Shown here: positions 27,579 through 36,460 of the stretch, piece by piece
Position numbering within the stretch: position 1 is the stretch's first letter
How the letters are laid out: each line of letters opens with the position of its first letter
Assembly: GCF_002245895.1 (NCBI RefSeq)
Contig: NZ_NPJZ01000001.1
Coordinates: 4,891,501-4,955,500, forward strand
Direction: 5' to 3'
Source of the DNA: Rhodococcus sp. OK302
GTDB lineage: Bacteria; Actinomycetota; Actinomycetes; Mycobacteriales; Mycobacteriaceae
Length of the DNA: 64,000 bases
The notes under the pieces: generated by a model
The model's database searches: none
Told to the model about the DNA's origin: nothing
Seen by the model: the letters and a program-made list of their open reading frames with translations, nothing else
Program-made: the position numbers and the translations under genes

Positions 27579-28609
27579 AGAAACTCCTTCATCGCGTCGA
27601 TCAAGATCGACACCTGCTGCGGTGGACGGACAGCGAGCCGCACGTGATTCGGGCCGAGTCCGGGAAACGTATCGCATCGCCGCACTGCGATGCCGCGAGT
27701 CCGCAGGTGCGTCCGCATCGCTTCGCCGTCGGGAAGTTCGATGAGAACAAAAGGCGCCGCCGACGGCTCGTGGACAGCGACACCGATGGCACGCAATTCT
27801 TTGCATAGTGCGGCGCGCTGATCCGCGATCACGGCTGCCTTCGCCTGTGACTCCGCCACCGCCGACGGTTCGCAACACGCTCTGATTGCTTCGATCTGCA
27901 GGCTTCCAAGCGGCCAATGCGCGCGTCCGTACGCCAGTTTTTCGAGCACGTCAGGGGCGCCGAGCGCATATCCGCAGCGCAATCCCGCGAGCGCCCACGT
28001 CTTGGTCAGACTGCGCAACACCAACACGTCCGGCAACGACAGATCCGCGATGCTTTCGGTTTCGCCCGGTATCGCGTCGCCGAAGGCCTCGTCGACCACA
28101 AGAATCCGGCCGGGACGACGCAGGGCCAGGATGTCGGCTTTCGGATGCAGCACCGACGTCGGATTGGTGGGGTTTCCCAGCACCACAAGATCCGCTTCAT
28201 CGGGCACAACTGCTGTTCGCAGTGCGTACGGAGGGTCGAGAATCACTGGCGTCACCGGCACGCCGGCCTCTCGCAACGCCAATTCCGGTTCGGTGAATGA
28301 CGGATGAATCAAGGCAGCGGACGATGATCCGAGCCGCGGCAACATTGCAAACCCCTCAGCCCCACCGGCCAGCAACAACACCTCGTCCGCGCGGCGCCCG
28401 TGCCGCGTCGCAACCGTTTCCCGAGCCCGCAGTTCCGCCGCCGCCGACGGGTACGAACCGAGCGTCGACAGCTCGCCGGCAAGACGTTCCCGCAGCCAGG
28501 CCGGCGGACCGGCACCCTGAACGTTGACAGCAAAATCGAGAAGGCCCGGCGCAGCGTCGACGTCCCCGTGATGACGCAAACTGTCCAGGTTGCCCGTTCC
28601 GATACTCAC
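27575..28609 (-). CDS. cobC: PLP-dependent aminotransferase-fold CobC-like protein (threonine-phosphate decarboxylase type)
   Basis: 344 aa from the GTG at 28609. A fold-type I PLP enzyme of the histidinol-phosphate aminotransferase branch: [14 protein letters not shown] near the start, [20 protein letters not shown] with the PLP-ring aspartate, and [19 protein letters not shown] with the Schiff-base lysine. In cobalamin synthesis such proteins make aminopropanol phosphate from threonine phosphate. It is in the same place as M. tuberculosis Rv2231c, with a four-base overlap to the Nif3 gene. An aminotransferase role cannot be ruled out. Confidence 0.88.
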   Translation of the reverse strand: MSIGTGNLDSLRHHGDVDAAPGLLDFAVNVQGAGPPAWLRERLAGELSTLGSYPSAAAELRARETVATRHGRRADEVLLLAGGAEGFAMLPRLGSSSAALIHPSFTEPELALREAGVPVTPVILDPPYALRTAVVPDEADLVVLGNPTNPTSVLHPKADILALRRPGRILVVDEAFGDAIPGETESIADLSLPDVLVLRSLTKTWALAGLRCGYALGAPDVLEKLAYGRAHWPLGSLQIEAIRACCEPSAVAESQAKAAVIADQRAALCKELRAIGVAVHEPSAAPFVLIELPDGEAMRTHLRTRGIAVRRCDTFPGLGPNHVRLAVRPPQQVSILIDAMKEFL

Positions 28610-28665
28610 GCACCAAAGCCTACGGGCGCGGACACCGCTCACTTCGTCGGGGACAATGACCTTCT

Positions 28666-29349
28666 GTGACTCAAACTCTCGACGCCTTCCCCGTAGTTCT
28701 CTTCGATCTCGACGGCACCATCACCGACTCGGCGCCCGGCATTCACGCCGGATTTCGGCACGCCCTCGCTGCCGTCGGACACCCGGAGCCGACGGACGAG
28801 ATGCTCGCCGCCGTCATCGGACCACCGATGATCGACACCTTCCGGTCGCTGGGAATGACAAATACCGAGGTAGAGACTGCGATCAACACCTACATCGAGC
28901 GCTACGACGCCGTCGGCTGGAGTGAGAACTCCGTATTCGACGGTATGGACGAGGTCCTCGCGCGCGCCAAGGCCAACGGGACTCGCTTGGGCGTCGCGAC
29001 GTCGAAGTCCGAGCGGTTTGCCATCCGCATCCTGGAGCACTTCGGCCTCGCCGAGCACTTCGAGTTCATCGGTGGCGCGAGCAACGACGGCGTCCGTCGC
29101 GCCAAGCCCGATGTGATTGCGCACTCACTGACCTCACTCGGGCTCACCCCGGTGACAGCGGCCGACGGCGGCACTCCGGACGTCCTGATGATCGGCGATC
29201 GAGACCACGACGTTCTCGGCGCAGCCAAGTTCGGAATACCCACACTGTTTGTCGAATGGGGCTACGGCCACACATCCGAAGCCCGCGACGCTCATCGCTC
29301 CGTCGCGTCGACAACCGAATTGGGAGGACTCCTCGATGGCCGCGTCTGA
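28666..29349 (+). CDS. HAD-superfamily phosphatase (PtkA-like/phosphoglycolate phosphatase type)
   Basis: 227 aa from a GTG. Motif I is VVLFDLDGTITDS, motif II lies in LGVATSKSERFA, a lysine in RRAKPDVIAHSL, and motif IV is MIGDRDHDVLGAA; a helical cap lies between motifs I and II. It overlaps ptpA by 14 bases. In M. tuberculosis the gene in this position, ptkA (Rv2232), encodes a tyrosine kinase of HAD fold that phosphorylates PtpA. Here the catalytic motifs are those of an ordinary HAD phosphatase, so kinase activity is only suggested by position. Confidence 0.88.
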   Translation: MTQTLDAFPVVLFDLDGTITDSAPGIHAGFRHALAAVGHPEPTDEMLAAVIGPPMIDTFRSLGMTNTEVETAINTYIERYDAVGWSENSVFDGMDEVLARAKANGTRLGVATSKSERFAIRILEHFGLAEHFEFIGGASNDGVRRAKPDVIAHSLTSLGLTPVTAADGGTPDVLMIGDRDHDVLGAAKFGIPTLFVEWGYGHTSEARDAHRSVASTTELGGLLDGRV

Positions 29350-29809
29350 ACCCCTCCACGTCACGTTTGTCTGCACAGGAAACATCTGCCGCTCACCCAT
29401 GGCGGAGAAGATCCTTCTCGGACATCTGCAGCGCGAAGGACTCGACGATCGGGTCCGTGTGAGCAGCGCCGGGATCGAGAACTGGCACAGCGGCAAGGAA
29501 GCTGACGAGCGCACCAACATCGTGCTCCGAGCGGCAAACTATCCGACCGGGCACAGCGCCGCGCAGGTCGACCCGGACCATCTCTCTGCCGACCTCGTCG
29601 TCCCCCTCGACACCGGCCACGACCGTGAGCTTGCACATCTCGGCGTCCCGACCGAGCGTCGACGCCTCCTGCGTTCTTTCGACCGCGACGCGGACGGGAG
29701 TTCGGTGCCCGACCCCTATTACGGCGACTTCGACGGCTTCGAATTGGTCCGAGATCAGATCGAAGCGGCGATTCCCGACATCCTGGTCTGGATCCGAGAA
29801 CGGCTGTAA
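29336..29809 (+). CDS. ptpA: Low-molecular-weight protein tyrosine phosphatase
   Basis: 157 aa from the ATG at 29336, inside the end of the HAD gene. The P-loop CTGNICRS has the nucleophile at Cys13 and Arg19, and the general acid is in DPYYGDFDGFE near the end. All family positions are present. In mycobacteria PtpA is secreted and acts on host proteins; no signal peptide is visible here, and in a soil Rhodococcus a housekeeping signalling role is likelier. The overlap with the HAD gene is conserved in related genomes. Confidence 0.94.
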   Translation: MAASEPLHVTFVCTGNICRSPMAEKILLGHLQREGLDDRVRVSSAGIENWHSGKEADERTNIVLRAANYPTGHSAAQVDPDHLSADLVVPLDTGHDRELAHLGVPTERRRLLRSFDRDADGSSVPDPYYGDFDGFELVRDQIEAAIPDILVWIRERL

Positions 29810-29858
29810 TCGCCGGAGCGAATTCACTCACCAATCGAGAACGGATACCGTAGTAGTC

Positions 29859-30779
29859 GTGCGAAGACTCAAATTCATGTTGCGGCCCGGTTGGTTGGTA
29901 CTGGCAGCTGTGGTCGGCATCTTCGCTTACCTCTGCTTCACGGTGCTGGCGCCGTGGCAACTCGGCAAGAACACCACCACCGAGCATCGCAATGATCTGA
30001 TCTCCAATTCCATCAACGCGGAGACTGTGCCCGTCGGCGAGATCATTGCCGACGGAACCATCGCTCCCGACGACGAGTGGCGAAACATCACGGCCACCGG
30101 GTCATACCAACCCGATGCCGATATCCTGGTTCGCCTCCAGTCCATCGAGGGCGCCCCGTCGTACGAGGTGCTGACACCGTTCGTGCTGACCGACGGTCGA
30201 ACAATCCTGGTCAATCGCGGTTACGTACGCCCGATCAACGGCGCCGAGGCACCTCCGATCGCGGCCCCGCCGACAGATCCCGTCACCTTGAACGGTCGTG
30301 TTCGTCTCTCCGAAGGCACAGCACCCGGCCGAGTTCCGATGTTCGAAGACGGAGCGAAACAGGTCTACTCGATCGACGCCAGACCGATCGGCGAGTTCAT
30401 CGGCACCGACCTCGTCGACGCGTACATCCAGCTCGAGCCCGATCAGCCGGGCGGCCTGGGCACCATCCCACTCCCCCAACTCGATGCCGGTCCGTACCTC
30501 TCCTACGGCTTCCAGTGGCTCGCGTTCGGCATCATGGCACCGCTCGGACTCGCCTACTTCATTCGGGCCGAATGGCGTGAGCGCCGCAAGGAGAAGGCAC
30601 TGGCCGAGGCCGGGACAACTCCCGACGATGTGACAGCCGGGACAACTCCCGACGACGCGACCCCCGAAGCAACTCCAGCACCGGCCCGAAGTAGTCGGCT
30701 CCGCAAGCCCGAGCCCGTGTCAGTGCCGCGAACGGCGAAGGAAGCCAGACTTGCCGACCGCTACGGCAATTCCCGCTGA
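29859..30779 (+). CDS. SURF1 family cytochrome c oxidase assembly protein
   Basis: 306 aa from the GTG at 29859. Two membrane segments bracket the protein: one near the start (PGWLVLAAVVGIFAYLCFTV) and one at about 215-235 (FQWLAFGIMAPLGLAYFI). Between them is the external domain with ITATGSYQPDADILVRLQS, LVNRGYVRP and AYIQLEPDQPGG, family landmarks. SURF1 helps insert haem into cytochrome c oxidase. The tail is a Thr/Pro/Ala-rich cytoplasmic extension containing a short repeat (AGTTPDD twice). Its last 60 bases overlap the end of cobD on the other strand. Confidence 0.92.
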   Translation: MRRLKFMLRPGWLVLAAVVGIFAYLCFTVLAPWQLGKNTTTEHRNDLISNSINAETVPVGEIIADGTIAPDDEWRNITATGSYQPDADILVRLQSIEGAPSYEVLTPFVLTDGRTILVNRGYVRPINGAEAPPIAAPPTDPVTLNGRVRLSEGTAPGRVPMFEDGAKQVYSIDARPIGEFIGTDLVDAYIQLEPDQPGGLGTIPLPQLDAGPYLSYGFQWLAFGIMAPLGLAYFIRAEWRERRKEKALAEAGTTPDDVTAGTTPDDATPEATPAPARSSRLRKPEPVSVPRTAKEARLADRYGNSR

Positions 30780-31724
30780 CACTGCTGCCGCACCGATCTG
30801 AACTACCGAGGACAGCCTCGACGCCCGACGTAAATCCGTCGGCGTCGGGGCTGGCCCGTTTCCGAGTACCGGGCGTTGTTCGACGCCATGCGCGTACTGC
30901 GTGCGACCACCGAGCGAAATCCCCAAAGCACCCGCCGCGCTGGCTTCCGCGACCCCCGCGTTAGGACTCGGATGCGCAGACGCGTCGCGTCGCCAAGCCT
31001 GTATCGACTCCCGTGGCGAACCTCCGACCCGCGGCGCCGACGCGACCGTGAGGACGCCCGTCAACCGGGCCGGCGCGATGTTCACCAGATCGTCGAACCT
31101 GGCGGCAGCCCACCCGAAGTTTCGGTACTTCTCCGACCGATAGCCGATCATCGCGTCGAGGGTGTTTGCAGCGCGATAGACGAACAGGCCCGGAACTCCC
31201 GCGACAGCACCCCAGAACAATGCGCCGACTGTGGCGTCGGAGGTGTTCTCGGCAACGGATTCGAGTGCTGCTCTCGTGAGCCCTTCCTCGTCGAGTACCG
31301 ACGGATCGCGACCGCAGAGCGACGGAAGCAGCTCACGCGCAGCGGTGAGGTCTCCGGTCGTACGCGAGGTCTCCAGCCGGACCGCCATGTCGTTTCCGGT
31401 CCGGGCGAGCGACGTCCCGCCCAGCACGGCCCACGTTGCCGCGGCCGTCACGCCGACATCGGACAGCCACCCGGCTCGAACCGCAACTCGGCTGCTCACG
31501 GTGCCCAGCGCCGCAACCCCGGCAATCAGCACCGCGACGTGGGCAACTCCGGCGATCTTGTTGTCGCGGTACAAAACCTGCTGTAGCGCAGCAGCGCTCG
31601 TCCCGAAACCGGCGACGGGGTGAAATCGTGCCGGGTCCGCGAAGCAACGGTCGGCGGCAAAGCCGAGCAACAGGCCGGCGGCGCGTGCAGTGGCAGGCGA
31701 ACGGTACTTCGAATTGTTGAGCAC
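30720..31724 (-). CDS. cobD: Adenosylcobinamide-phosphate synthase (CbiB/CobD)
   Basis: 334 aa from a GTG, membrane protein with about five segments. Seen: GLLLGFAADRCFADPARFHPVAGFG at the start (family GxxxDxxxxDPxxxHPV), the RDPSVLDEEGLTRAALESVAENTSDA segment that forms the active site, and NTLDAMIGYRSEKYRNFGWAAARFDDLVNIAPAR. It attaches aminopropanol phosphate to cobyric acid, the product of CobC-like enzymes, in late cobalamin synthesis. Its 3' end overlaps the SURF1 reading frame by 60 bases in antisense. Confidence 0.93.
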   Translation of the reverse strand: MLNNSKYRSPATARAAGLLLGFAADRCFADPARFHPVAGFGTSAAALQQVLYRDNKIAGVAHVAVLIAGVAALGTVSSRVAVRAGWLSDVGVTAAATWAVLGGTSLARTGNDMAVRLETSRTTGDLTAARELLPSLCGRDPSVLDEEGLTRAALESVAENTSDATVGALFWGAVAGVPGLFVYRAANTLDAMIGYRSEKYRNFGWAAARFDDLVNIAPARLTGVLTVASAPRVGGSPRESIQAWRRDASAHPSPNAGVAEASAAGALGISLGGRTQYAHGVEQRPVLGNGPAPTPTDLRRASRLSSVVQIGAAAVSAGIAVAVGKSGFLRRSRH

Positions 31725-31840
31725 GTGACAGTTCTATCAAGCTTGACCTGTCGGTCGAACAGAGGACTGTGACGGCCCTAGTCGTCGTGTTTAGCTGATT
31801 CGGTTCTACGTCCACAACCGAATGAGCCTCGGAGACTTTC

Positions 31841-32194
31841 ATGAACTTCATCGTCGGAAAAGTGTGGCCGTACGTCTTCAATCTCCCGGTCATCGCCGCT
31901 GTGGTGCTTGCGGTGAGCCTGCTGGTCTACGGGACCAGCTCACGCAGTGATGTCTGCGACGCTTTCAAAGACTTGCGTACCGACATCAATACCTCCGCGT
32001 ACACCGGCGACATCGCGGTGAACAACAGCATCGACAAACTCGTGCGCCTTGCCAAGAACTACTCCGACAGTGACGCGATACAGCAAGACGGCAAAGACCT
32101 CGAGGATGTCCACGAGGAGACCTACTACGTCGACGAGGTCGTGGACGCCACACGGCATATCGCGTCGACGTGCGGAATCTCGCTCGTGTACTGA
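31841..32194 (+). CDS. Small single-pass membrane protein, unknown function
   Basis: 117 aa. One membrane helix near the start (VFNLPVIAAVVLAVSLLVYG) is followed by an outside domain with two cysteines (DVCDAFKDLR and STCGISLVY) that may pair. The domain is acidic and helical. It is not a family I recognise. It begins a rightward set of four membrane-associated genes, overlapping or closely spaced, at the edge of the variable region after cobD. A functional link with the three following genes is likely from spacing only. Confidence 0.6.
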   Translation: MNFIVGKVWPYVFNLPVIAAVVLAVSLLVYGTSSRSDVCDAFKDLRTDINTSAYTGDIAVNNSIDKLVRLAKNYSDSDAIQQDGKDLEDVHEETYYVDEVVDATRHIASTCGISLVY

Positions 32195-32235
32195 CAAATC
32201 CTGATATTCGCTCGACGGATTGGAGCATCCCCATC

Positions 32236-32700
32236 GTGGACAGCATCAAACGACACATCACCGCCCCGCTTCCCGGCGCGATCGGATTCTGCGTTCTCCT
32301 GGTCGCCGCGATCATCTCGTGGACGGCATCGGCAGCCACGTGGCCCGGATTCCTCATTCTGCTGTGTGCCTTGCTGTACGGACTCTCGTTGGCTACCGGC
32401 GGACCACTGTTGGAGAACCTCCCCGCCACATTCACACGAATGGTCCCCATTGTGGGGGCCGTCCGCTCGGACCTTGCGAACCCTGCCGTCGCTTCGACCG
32501 ATCCCGACACCGTCGCGGCCTCCGATCCAGGAACCGATCAGACGGTACTCATGCAGTTGGCGTGGGCCCACCCGCACCTTCGACCGCTTGTCGCTCGAAA
32601 TCCTGCCGCGTACCCCGCATTGCTCGATTGGTTAGCCGCACTGGGCGATCCGGCCGTCAACGAGGCCCTTCGACAACGACCACAGCAGCAACAGTTCTGA
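32236..32700 (+). CDS. Two-pass membrane protein with C-terminal variant leucine-rich repeat (LRV-like) domain
   Basis: 154 aa from the GTG at 32236, behind ggag; an upstream start at 32170 would overlap the preceding gene by 25 bases. Two membrane segments (PGAIGFCVLLVAAIISW and WPGFLILLCALLYGLSLAT) are followed by a cytoplasmic domain with LMQLAWAHPHLRPLVARNPAAYPALL then DWLAALGDPAVNEAL. That is the variant leucine-rich repeat unit seen in many actinobacterial proteins, each unit reading A..HP.LR..VA.NP..YP.LL.WL...GDP. The same unit closes the next gene's product, so the pair probably share a partner. Confidence 0.65.
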   Translation: MDSIKRHITAPLPGAIGFCVLLVAAIISWTASAATWPGFLILLCALLYGLSLATGGPLLENLPATFTRMVPIVGAVRSDLANPAVASTDPDTVAASDPGTDQTVLMQLAWAHPHLRPLVARNPAAYPALLDWLAALGDPAVNEALRQRPQQQQF

Positions 32701-32751
32701 CGACAGTTCTGACCACAGTTCCGACTACAGTTCCGACGACGAGGAGCACTC

Positions 32752-33501
32752 ATGAATCAGCCGAACTCCATTGCGATCGCGCCCGGTGAAGTAGTCAGGT
32801 TCTCCGAACAGTTCTGCCCCAACATGATTCTCACCCACCTCACGACAACCGTCACACTGACCGACAAGCGAATCATCGTCCGACGCCCCAACACTCTCTT
32901 CGGAATCATCCCGATGGGCTACAACGAACACGCGAGCCCGATCGGCCATATCGCGCAGGTCAGTGCGGGCGAATCGTTTTCGAGCAAAATGCTCGCCGGC
33001 GGTGCGATGAGCACTCTCTTCGCGTTGTACGCGTTCATCATGCCCACCCCAATCGGGGTACTCATCGGACTGGTTCTACTCGCCATCGCGATTGTGTTGT
33101 TCCTCAAAGCGCACAGCTTGGCTTTCGTGATCCGCAATTCCGGCGCCGGCACCCTTGTCGCCCAGGCCGCAAAGTCGGAGCGGAACAAGGTCGCCTACGC
33201 CCAGGCCGCTATCCGCGATCTCCTGTTCGGTGACGGAACCGCCCCGCCGATGCCGCCCGCTCCCTCGTTCCCGAACGCTGCACCTTTGCAAGGCACTGCA
33301 CCCGCTCCGCGATTCACCGCCGAGCAGGCATCGAACCCGAATACGTCGCAAGCAGTGCTGTCCCAGATCGCCGAACACGAGCCGTCATTGCGAGTACTGG
33401 TCGCGGCAAACCCGAATTGCTATCCCGGACTGATCACCTGGTTGCGCGCGATCGACGATCCGGACATCAACCGCGCGTTGTCTTCCAGGGTTTCGGTCTG
33501 A
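32752..33501 (+). CDS. PH-like domain membrane protein with C-terminal LRV-like domain
   Basis: 249 aa. Residues 1-65 contain VVRFSEQFCPNMILTHLTTT and LTDKRIIVRRPNTLFGIIPMGY, a pattern of bacterial PH (bPH) domains. Two membrane segments follow (about 84-121), then SEKRNKVAYAQAAIRDLLFG-like helix and a proline-rich linker. The C-terminal AEHEPSLRVLVAANPNCYPG and WLRAIDDPDINRAL is the same variant leucine-rich unit as in the previous gene. It starts after gacgaggagcact, a good ribosome site. Function is unknown. Confidence 0.7.
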   Translation: MNQPNSIAIAPGEVVRFSEQFCPNMILTHLTTTVTLTDKRIIVRRPNTLFGIIPMGYNEHASPIGHIAQVSAGESFSSKMLAGGAMSTLFALYAFIMPTPIGVLIGLVLLAIAIVLFLKAHSLAFVIRNSGAGTLVAQAAKSERNKVAYAQAAIRDLLFGDGTAPPMPPAPSFPNAAPLQGTAPAPRFTAEQASNPNTSQAVLSQIAEHEPSLRVLVAANPNCYPGLITWLRAIDDPDINRALSSRVSV

Positions 33502-33520
33502 CGGACCAGGAGGCCACGTC

Positions 33521-34783
33521 ATGACAATTCCACCGCCACCGCCACCGCCGCCTCCCCCACCCCCGCAACCCAGCCCACCACCACTACCGTCTGCAGCTCC
33601 ACCCGTCGATCAGACGATTCCAGTTCGGTTGCAAAAGAATTCACCGACGTCGACGGGCCAAGCCCCTCCGGATCCGTACACACAACCGGCGCCCTACACA
33701 CAACCCTCACCATTCCCTCAGCCCTCCCCGTCTGGCAGACCCCCGCAATACGCACAGCCGTCGGCCCCCAATCGGCCGCCTGCGACTGCACAGCCAACGC
33801 GCAACCGGCAGACCCCGATACTGATTGCGGCCGGCGCTGTGACGCTGATCGTCGTACTGGCGCTCGGCGCATTTTTCGGCATTAACCACTTTCGGCAAAA
33901 CAACAGCGACAGTGGAAATTACGAAGCCGCCGCTGCAGACAAGGTCTCCAGTTCCGACGCCAGCGACAGTTCCGTCACCCGATGCGGGAGCCCACCGACG
34001 TTCACTCCGACAAAAATCGTGACCGACTCCGGCGCGCTGGCAGTGACGATGAAGATCACGGCGACCTGTCCAACCGGCGATGTCCTCGCATCGAGTCGAA
34101 CTCGAGTATCAGTGAGCGCGTCAGGTGCGAATGTGGCGTCCGGTTACTTCAACTTCTCGTCCACCCCGATATTTGTGCCGCGCACGGATACCGGCGGACA
34201 GATCTACACCGAACAGATCCTCCGATTTCCGATCGGCGCATTCTGGCGGACTCCCGAGTCGTTGCCGTCGCCCTCCGCATCGACATTTGTCGTCGAAAGC
34301 GAGCAATCCGGGACCGCCGGAGCACAGTCCGGCGAATTCCTTTCACGGAGCACATCATTCAACGCAACCGCACCGGCGCCTCCGGCAACCGGCGACGCCG
34401 AACAAGCCAGCTACAACGCCCTTCGTGCAATCGCCGATGCCGACAGACCAGTAGTTTTGAGCCAACTTGGAGAAAAGTGGGTCCCACAGATCAGCTCGAA
34501 GCGACTCGGACTGGTTGCTGACGGCGTCACCTGGAACAACACCGAGATGCTGCGTGAACATCTCGAACTCAGACTGCGGTACCCGAACGTCAAACTGCTG
34601 TGGTCGGGCGAATGGAGTGTGTTCAGTTCCAAGGATTTCTGGATCACGGTGGCCGGCGTGACGTATTCGGATTCGGCCGATGCCAACCGGTGGTGCAGCA
34701 CCAACGGACTATCCGCAGACCATTGTTTTGCGAAGCTGATAAGCGCCACCCATCCGATCGAGGGCAGCACCGCAAGTCGATAG
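33521..34783 (+). CDS. Proline-rich single-pass membrane protein with secreted C-terminal domain
   Basis: 420 aa. The first 90 residues are a proline/glutamine-rich cytoplasmic tail (starting with a run of more than ten prolines), a membrane helix at about 97-118 (ILIAAGAVTLIVVLALGAFF) follows, then a secreted region. The last 100 residues, with VVLSQLGEKWVPQISSKRLGL, LRLRYPNVKLLWSGEWSVF and FWITVAGVTYSDSADANRWC, form a domain I have seen in many actinobacterial membrane proteins and receptor kinases with no assigned role. A cysteine pair (WCSTNGLSADHC) lies in it. It starts 19 bases after the previous gene, so the four genes from 31841 are probably one operon. Confidence 0.7.
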   Translation: MTIPPPPPPPPPPPPQPSPPPLPSAAPPVDQTIPVRLQKNSPTSTGQAPPDPYTQPAPYTQPSPFPQPSPSGRPPQYAQPSAPNRPPATAQPTRNRQTPILIAAGAVTLIVVLALGAFFGINHFRQNNSDSGNYEAAAADKVSSSDASDSSVTRCGSPPTFTPTKIVTDSGALAVTMKITATCPTGDVLASSRTRVSVSASGANVASGYFNFSSTPIFVPRTDTGGQIYTEQILRFPIGAFWRTPESLPSPSASTFVVESEQSGTAGAQSGEFLSRSTSFNATAPAPPATGDAEQASYNALRAIADADRPVVLSQLGEKWVPQISSKRLGLVADGVTWNNTEMLREHLELRLRYPNVKLLWSGEWSVFSSKDFWITVAGVTYSDSADANRWCSTNGLSADHCFAKLISATHPIEGSTASR

Positions 34784-34790
34784 CGGATGT

Positions 34791-34810
34791 CGCGTCCCCG
34801 CGGGGACGCG
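34791..34810. repeat. 20-bp perfect palindrome after the membrane-protein operon
   Basis: cgcgtccccgcggggacgcg is a perfect inverted repeat, 8 bases after the stop of the preceding gene. There is no T-tract, so it is only a possible terminator or RNA-stabilising hairpin. Confidence 0.5.
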
Positions 34811-35029
34811 GCGATGGTGCCAGATTTCGATTAGCGTCGTTTGCTGATCCGGATCGATTAAACGCGACGTAAGTACGATCGTCGCGGATGTAGCGGGGCG
34901 TAGTTGAATGGAAGCTTCTACGTCCCACTGCTACGACTACTCATAATAATTCATTCAAACACAGGACAGACCACTCCTTATCCTCGATCTAGGCTTGCTC
35001 TCTCGCTGCGTAAAAAAATGAGGAGCGCC

Positions 35030-35548
35030 ATGACATACTCGACCAACGGCCAGAGCACTCCCCCTGCTGATGGAAACCGCACCCTTCTAGTTTCCATTGC
35101 AATATTCAGCGCCATAACGGCACTAGTGGTTGTCGGATTCGGCGTCAATTGGGTGTACTCAACGTGGAAATCGAATCAAATAATCGACACGCTCGTCGGC
35201 TTAAGCGACCCAAATTCGACTAGCGATCTCGAAGGTTCATGGTCAGGAATCGCCATATACACTTCTGGTACTGAGGTCACATTGGATGCCTCAATATCAA
35301 AATCGTCGCCAATTTCAGGTTCGTTCACATTTGGCGGAGAAGTTCGATGTGTTGTATCGCTTTCTGAGACCAGCAGGGAGTACGGGACAATCTACGTCGA
35401 CACGAAAGCGGTGGGTTCGTCTAGCGATTGCGCACAGTCTAGCGAGTGGGCAATCACCTTGACCGGAAACACGATGACCGGAAAAATGAACTGGTCAACA
35501 ACCCCAACCTTGGAAGGAATGACTTTATCAATCCACAAGAACAGCTAA
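35030..35548 (+). CDS. Single-pass membrane protein with secreted beta-rich domain, unknown
   Basis: 172 aa from the ATG at 35030, chosen for the preceding atgaggagcgcc ribosome site. A membrane helix (LLVSIAIFSAITALVVVGFG) is followed by an outside domain rich in Ser, Thr and Gly with DLEGSWSGIAIYTSG, DASISKSSPISGSFTFGG and ITLTGNTMTGKMNW. This resembles small lipocalin-like or immunoglobulin-like barrels. Two cysteines may form a disulfide. Codons are clearly richer in A and T than in neighbouring genes (many ata, tct, aat), which points to recent transfer. No family recognised. Confidence 0.6.
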   Translation: MTYSTNGQSTPPADGNRTLLVSIAIFSAITALVVVGFGVNWVYSTWKSNQIIDTLVGLSDPNSTSDLEGSWSGIAIYTSGTEVTLDASISKSSPISGSFTFGGEVRCVVSLSETSREYGTIYVDTKAVGSSSDCAQSSEWAITLTGNTMTGKMNWSTTPTLEGMTLSIHKNS

Positions 35549-35680
35549 CATAGTCGGATTCTGCATGTAGACGAAGTGAGCCAGGCCGTAGATCATTGCT
35601 GCGATGGCCAACCCGATGAAGATCAGCCCGATAAGGCCAAAGAGACTGCACCGGATGATGATCGGCCGACCACCCACTGT
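35528..35680 (-). CDS. Possible 50-aa single-pass membrane protein
   Basis: A leftward frame from the ATG at about 35680 gives MTVGGRPIIIRCSLFGLIGL followed by a continuous hydrophobic helix (IFIGLAIAAMIYGLAHFVYM) and a short end. The helix composition is that of a real membrane segment and codon choice is normal for the genome. It overlaps the end of the rightward gene at 35548 by 20 bases. No ribosome site is obvious, so the call is tentative. Confidence 0.4.
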   Translation of the reverse strand, partial: TVGGRPIIIRCSLFGLIGLIFIGLAIAAMIYGLAHFVYMQNPTMLAVLVD

Positions 35681-35815
35681 CATCAATGTTCGACAATCAC
35701 GAAATTTGGTCACTAGGACTTCAAGGCAGGATTTCCAAGTTTTCCAACCTATGAGCGAGTATGTCCAAGTTCATCAAAACCGACCAAACTACCTTTAGAA
35801 TCCGAACGACGCTCG

Positions 35816-36460
35816 ATGGGAGCGCGACAAATGCGTGAGAGAAAGACGGTCCATCGAGTGACGTTTCCACCCAGCCAGCCGAATGGTCAGCCCGAGTACG
35901 AGCCGGGCTCACCCGAATACTGGCGCTCACAGCAGAACCTTCCGCATCCGTCGTTGCCGATTCCGCCGCACTACCAACAGCAAAACTTCGGCGGCCCACC
36001 GCAATCACCACCGCCTGTCCCACCGACAACCCGATCTCCAATGCCAGACAACTTCAAACCAAATCTGATCGCATCCGTGTGGGCATGTGTCGGCATCGTC
36101 GTTGGCAGCCTCGGGCCATGGATGACCTTCTTCAAATTGAGCAAGGCTGGTGTTGACGAAGCCGGCGTAGTCACAATCGTCCTCGCCTTGTGTGCTGGTG
36201 TCGCACTAGTCACGCTTCTCTCGCGCGGGGTCACTCCCGACGTGAAGAATCACAGGATCGGCCCATTGGTCGGGCTCGCAGTCGCGGTCATCGCTGGGTG
36301 GAATGCTGCGGACATACTGCAACGCACTACCGACATCCTAGGAACATCCATCGGCCCGTCTGTTGGATGGGGACTCTGGATGGTTGGAATTTCCGGGGTC
36401 GTCTTGCTTATTACATCATCGACCGTCGGGCAACTGATCAGAGCGCACGCAAAGGATTAG
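35816..36460 (+). CDS. Proline-rich multi-pass membrane protein, unknown
   Basis: 214 aa. The first 75 residues are hydrophilic and rich in Pro, Gln and Ser (for example QPEYEPGSPEYWRSQQNLPH). Four membrane helices follow (about 83-103, 117-135, 150-165, 187-205), among them LIASVWACVGIVVGSLGPWM. Proteins of this plan, with a GxxGPW motif at the end of the first helix, occur in several copies in rhodococci and are of unknown role. The start is uncertain; a GTG at 35858 also fits. Confidence 0.6.
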   Translation: MGARQMRERKTVHRVTFPPSQPNGQPEYEPGSPEYWRSQQNLPHPSLPIPPHYQQQNFGGPPQSPPPVPPTTRSPMPDNFKPNLIASVWACVGIVVGSLGPWMTFFKLSKAGVDEAGVVTIVLALCAGVALVTLLSRGVTPDVKNHRIGPLVGLAVAVIAGWNAADILQRTTDILGTSIGPSVGWGLWMVGISGVVLLITSSTVGQLIRAHAKD

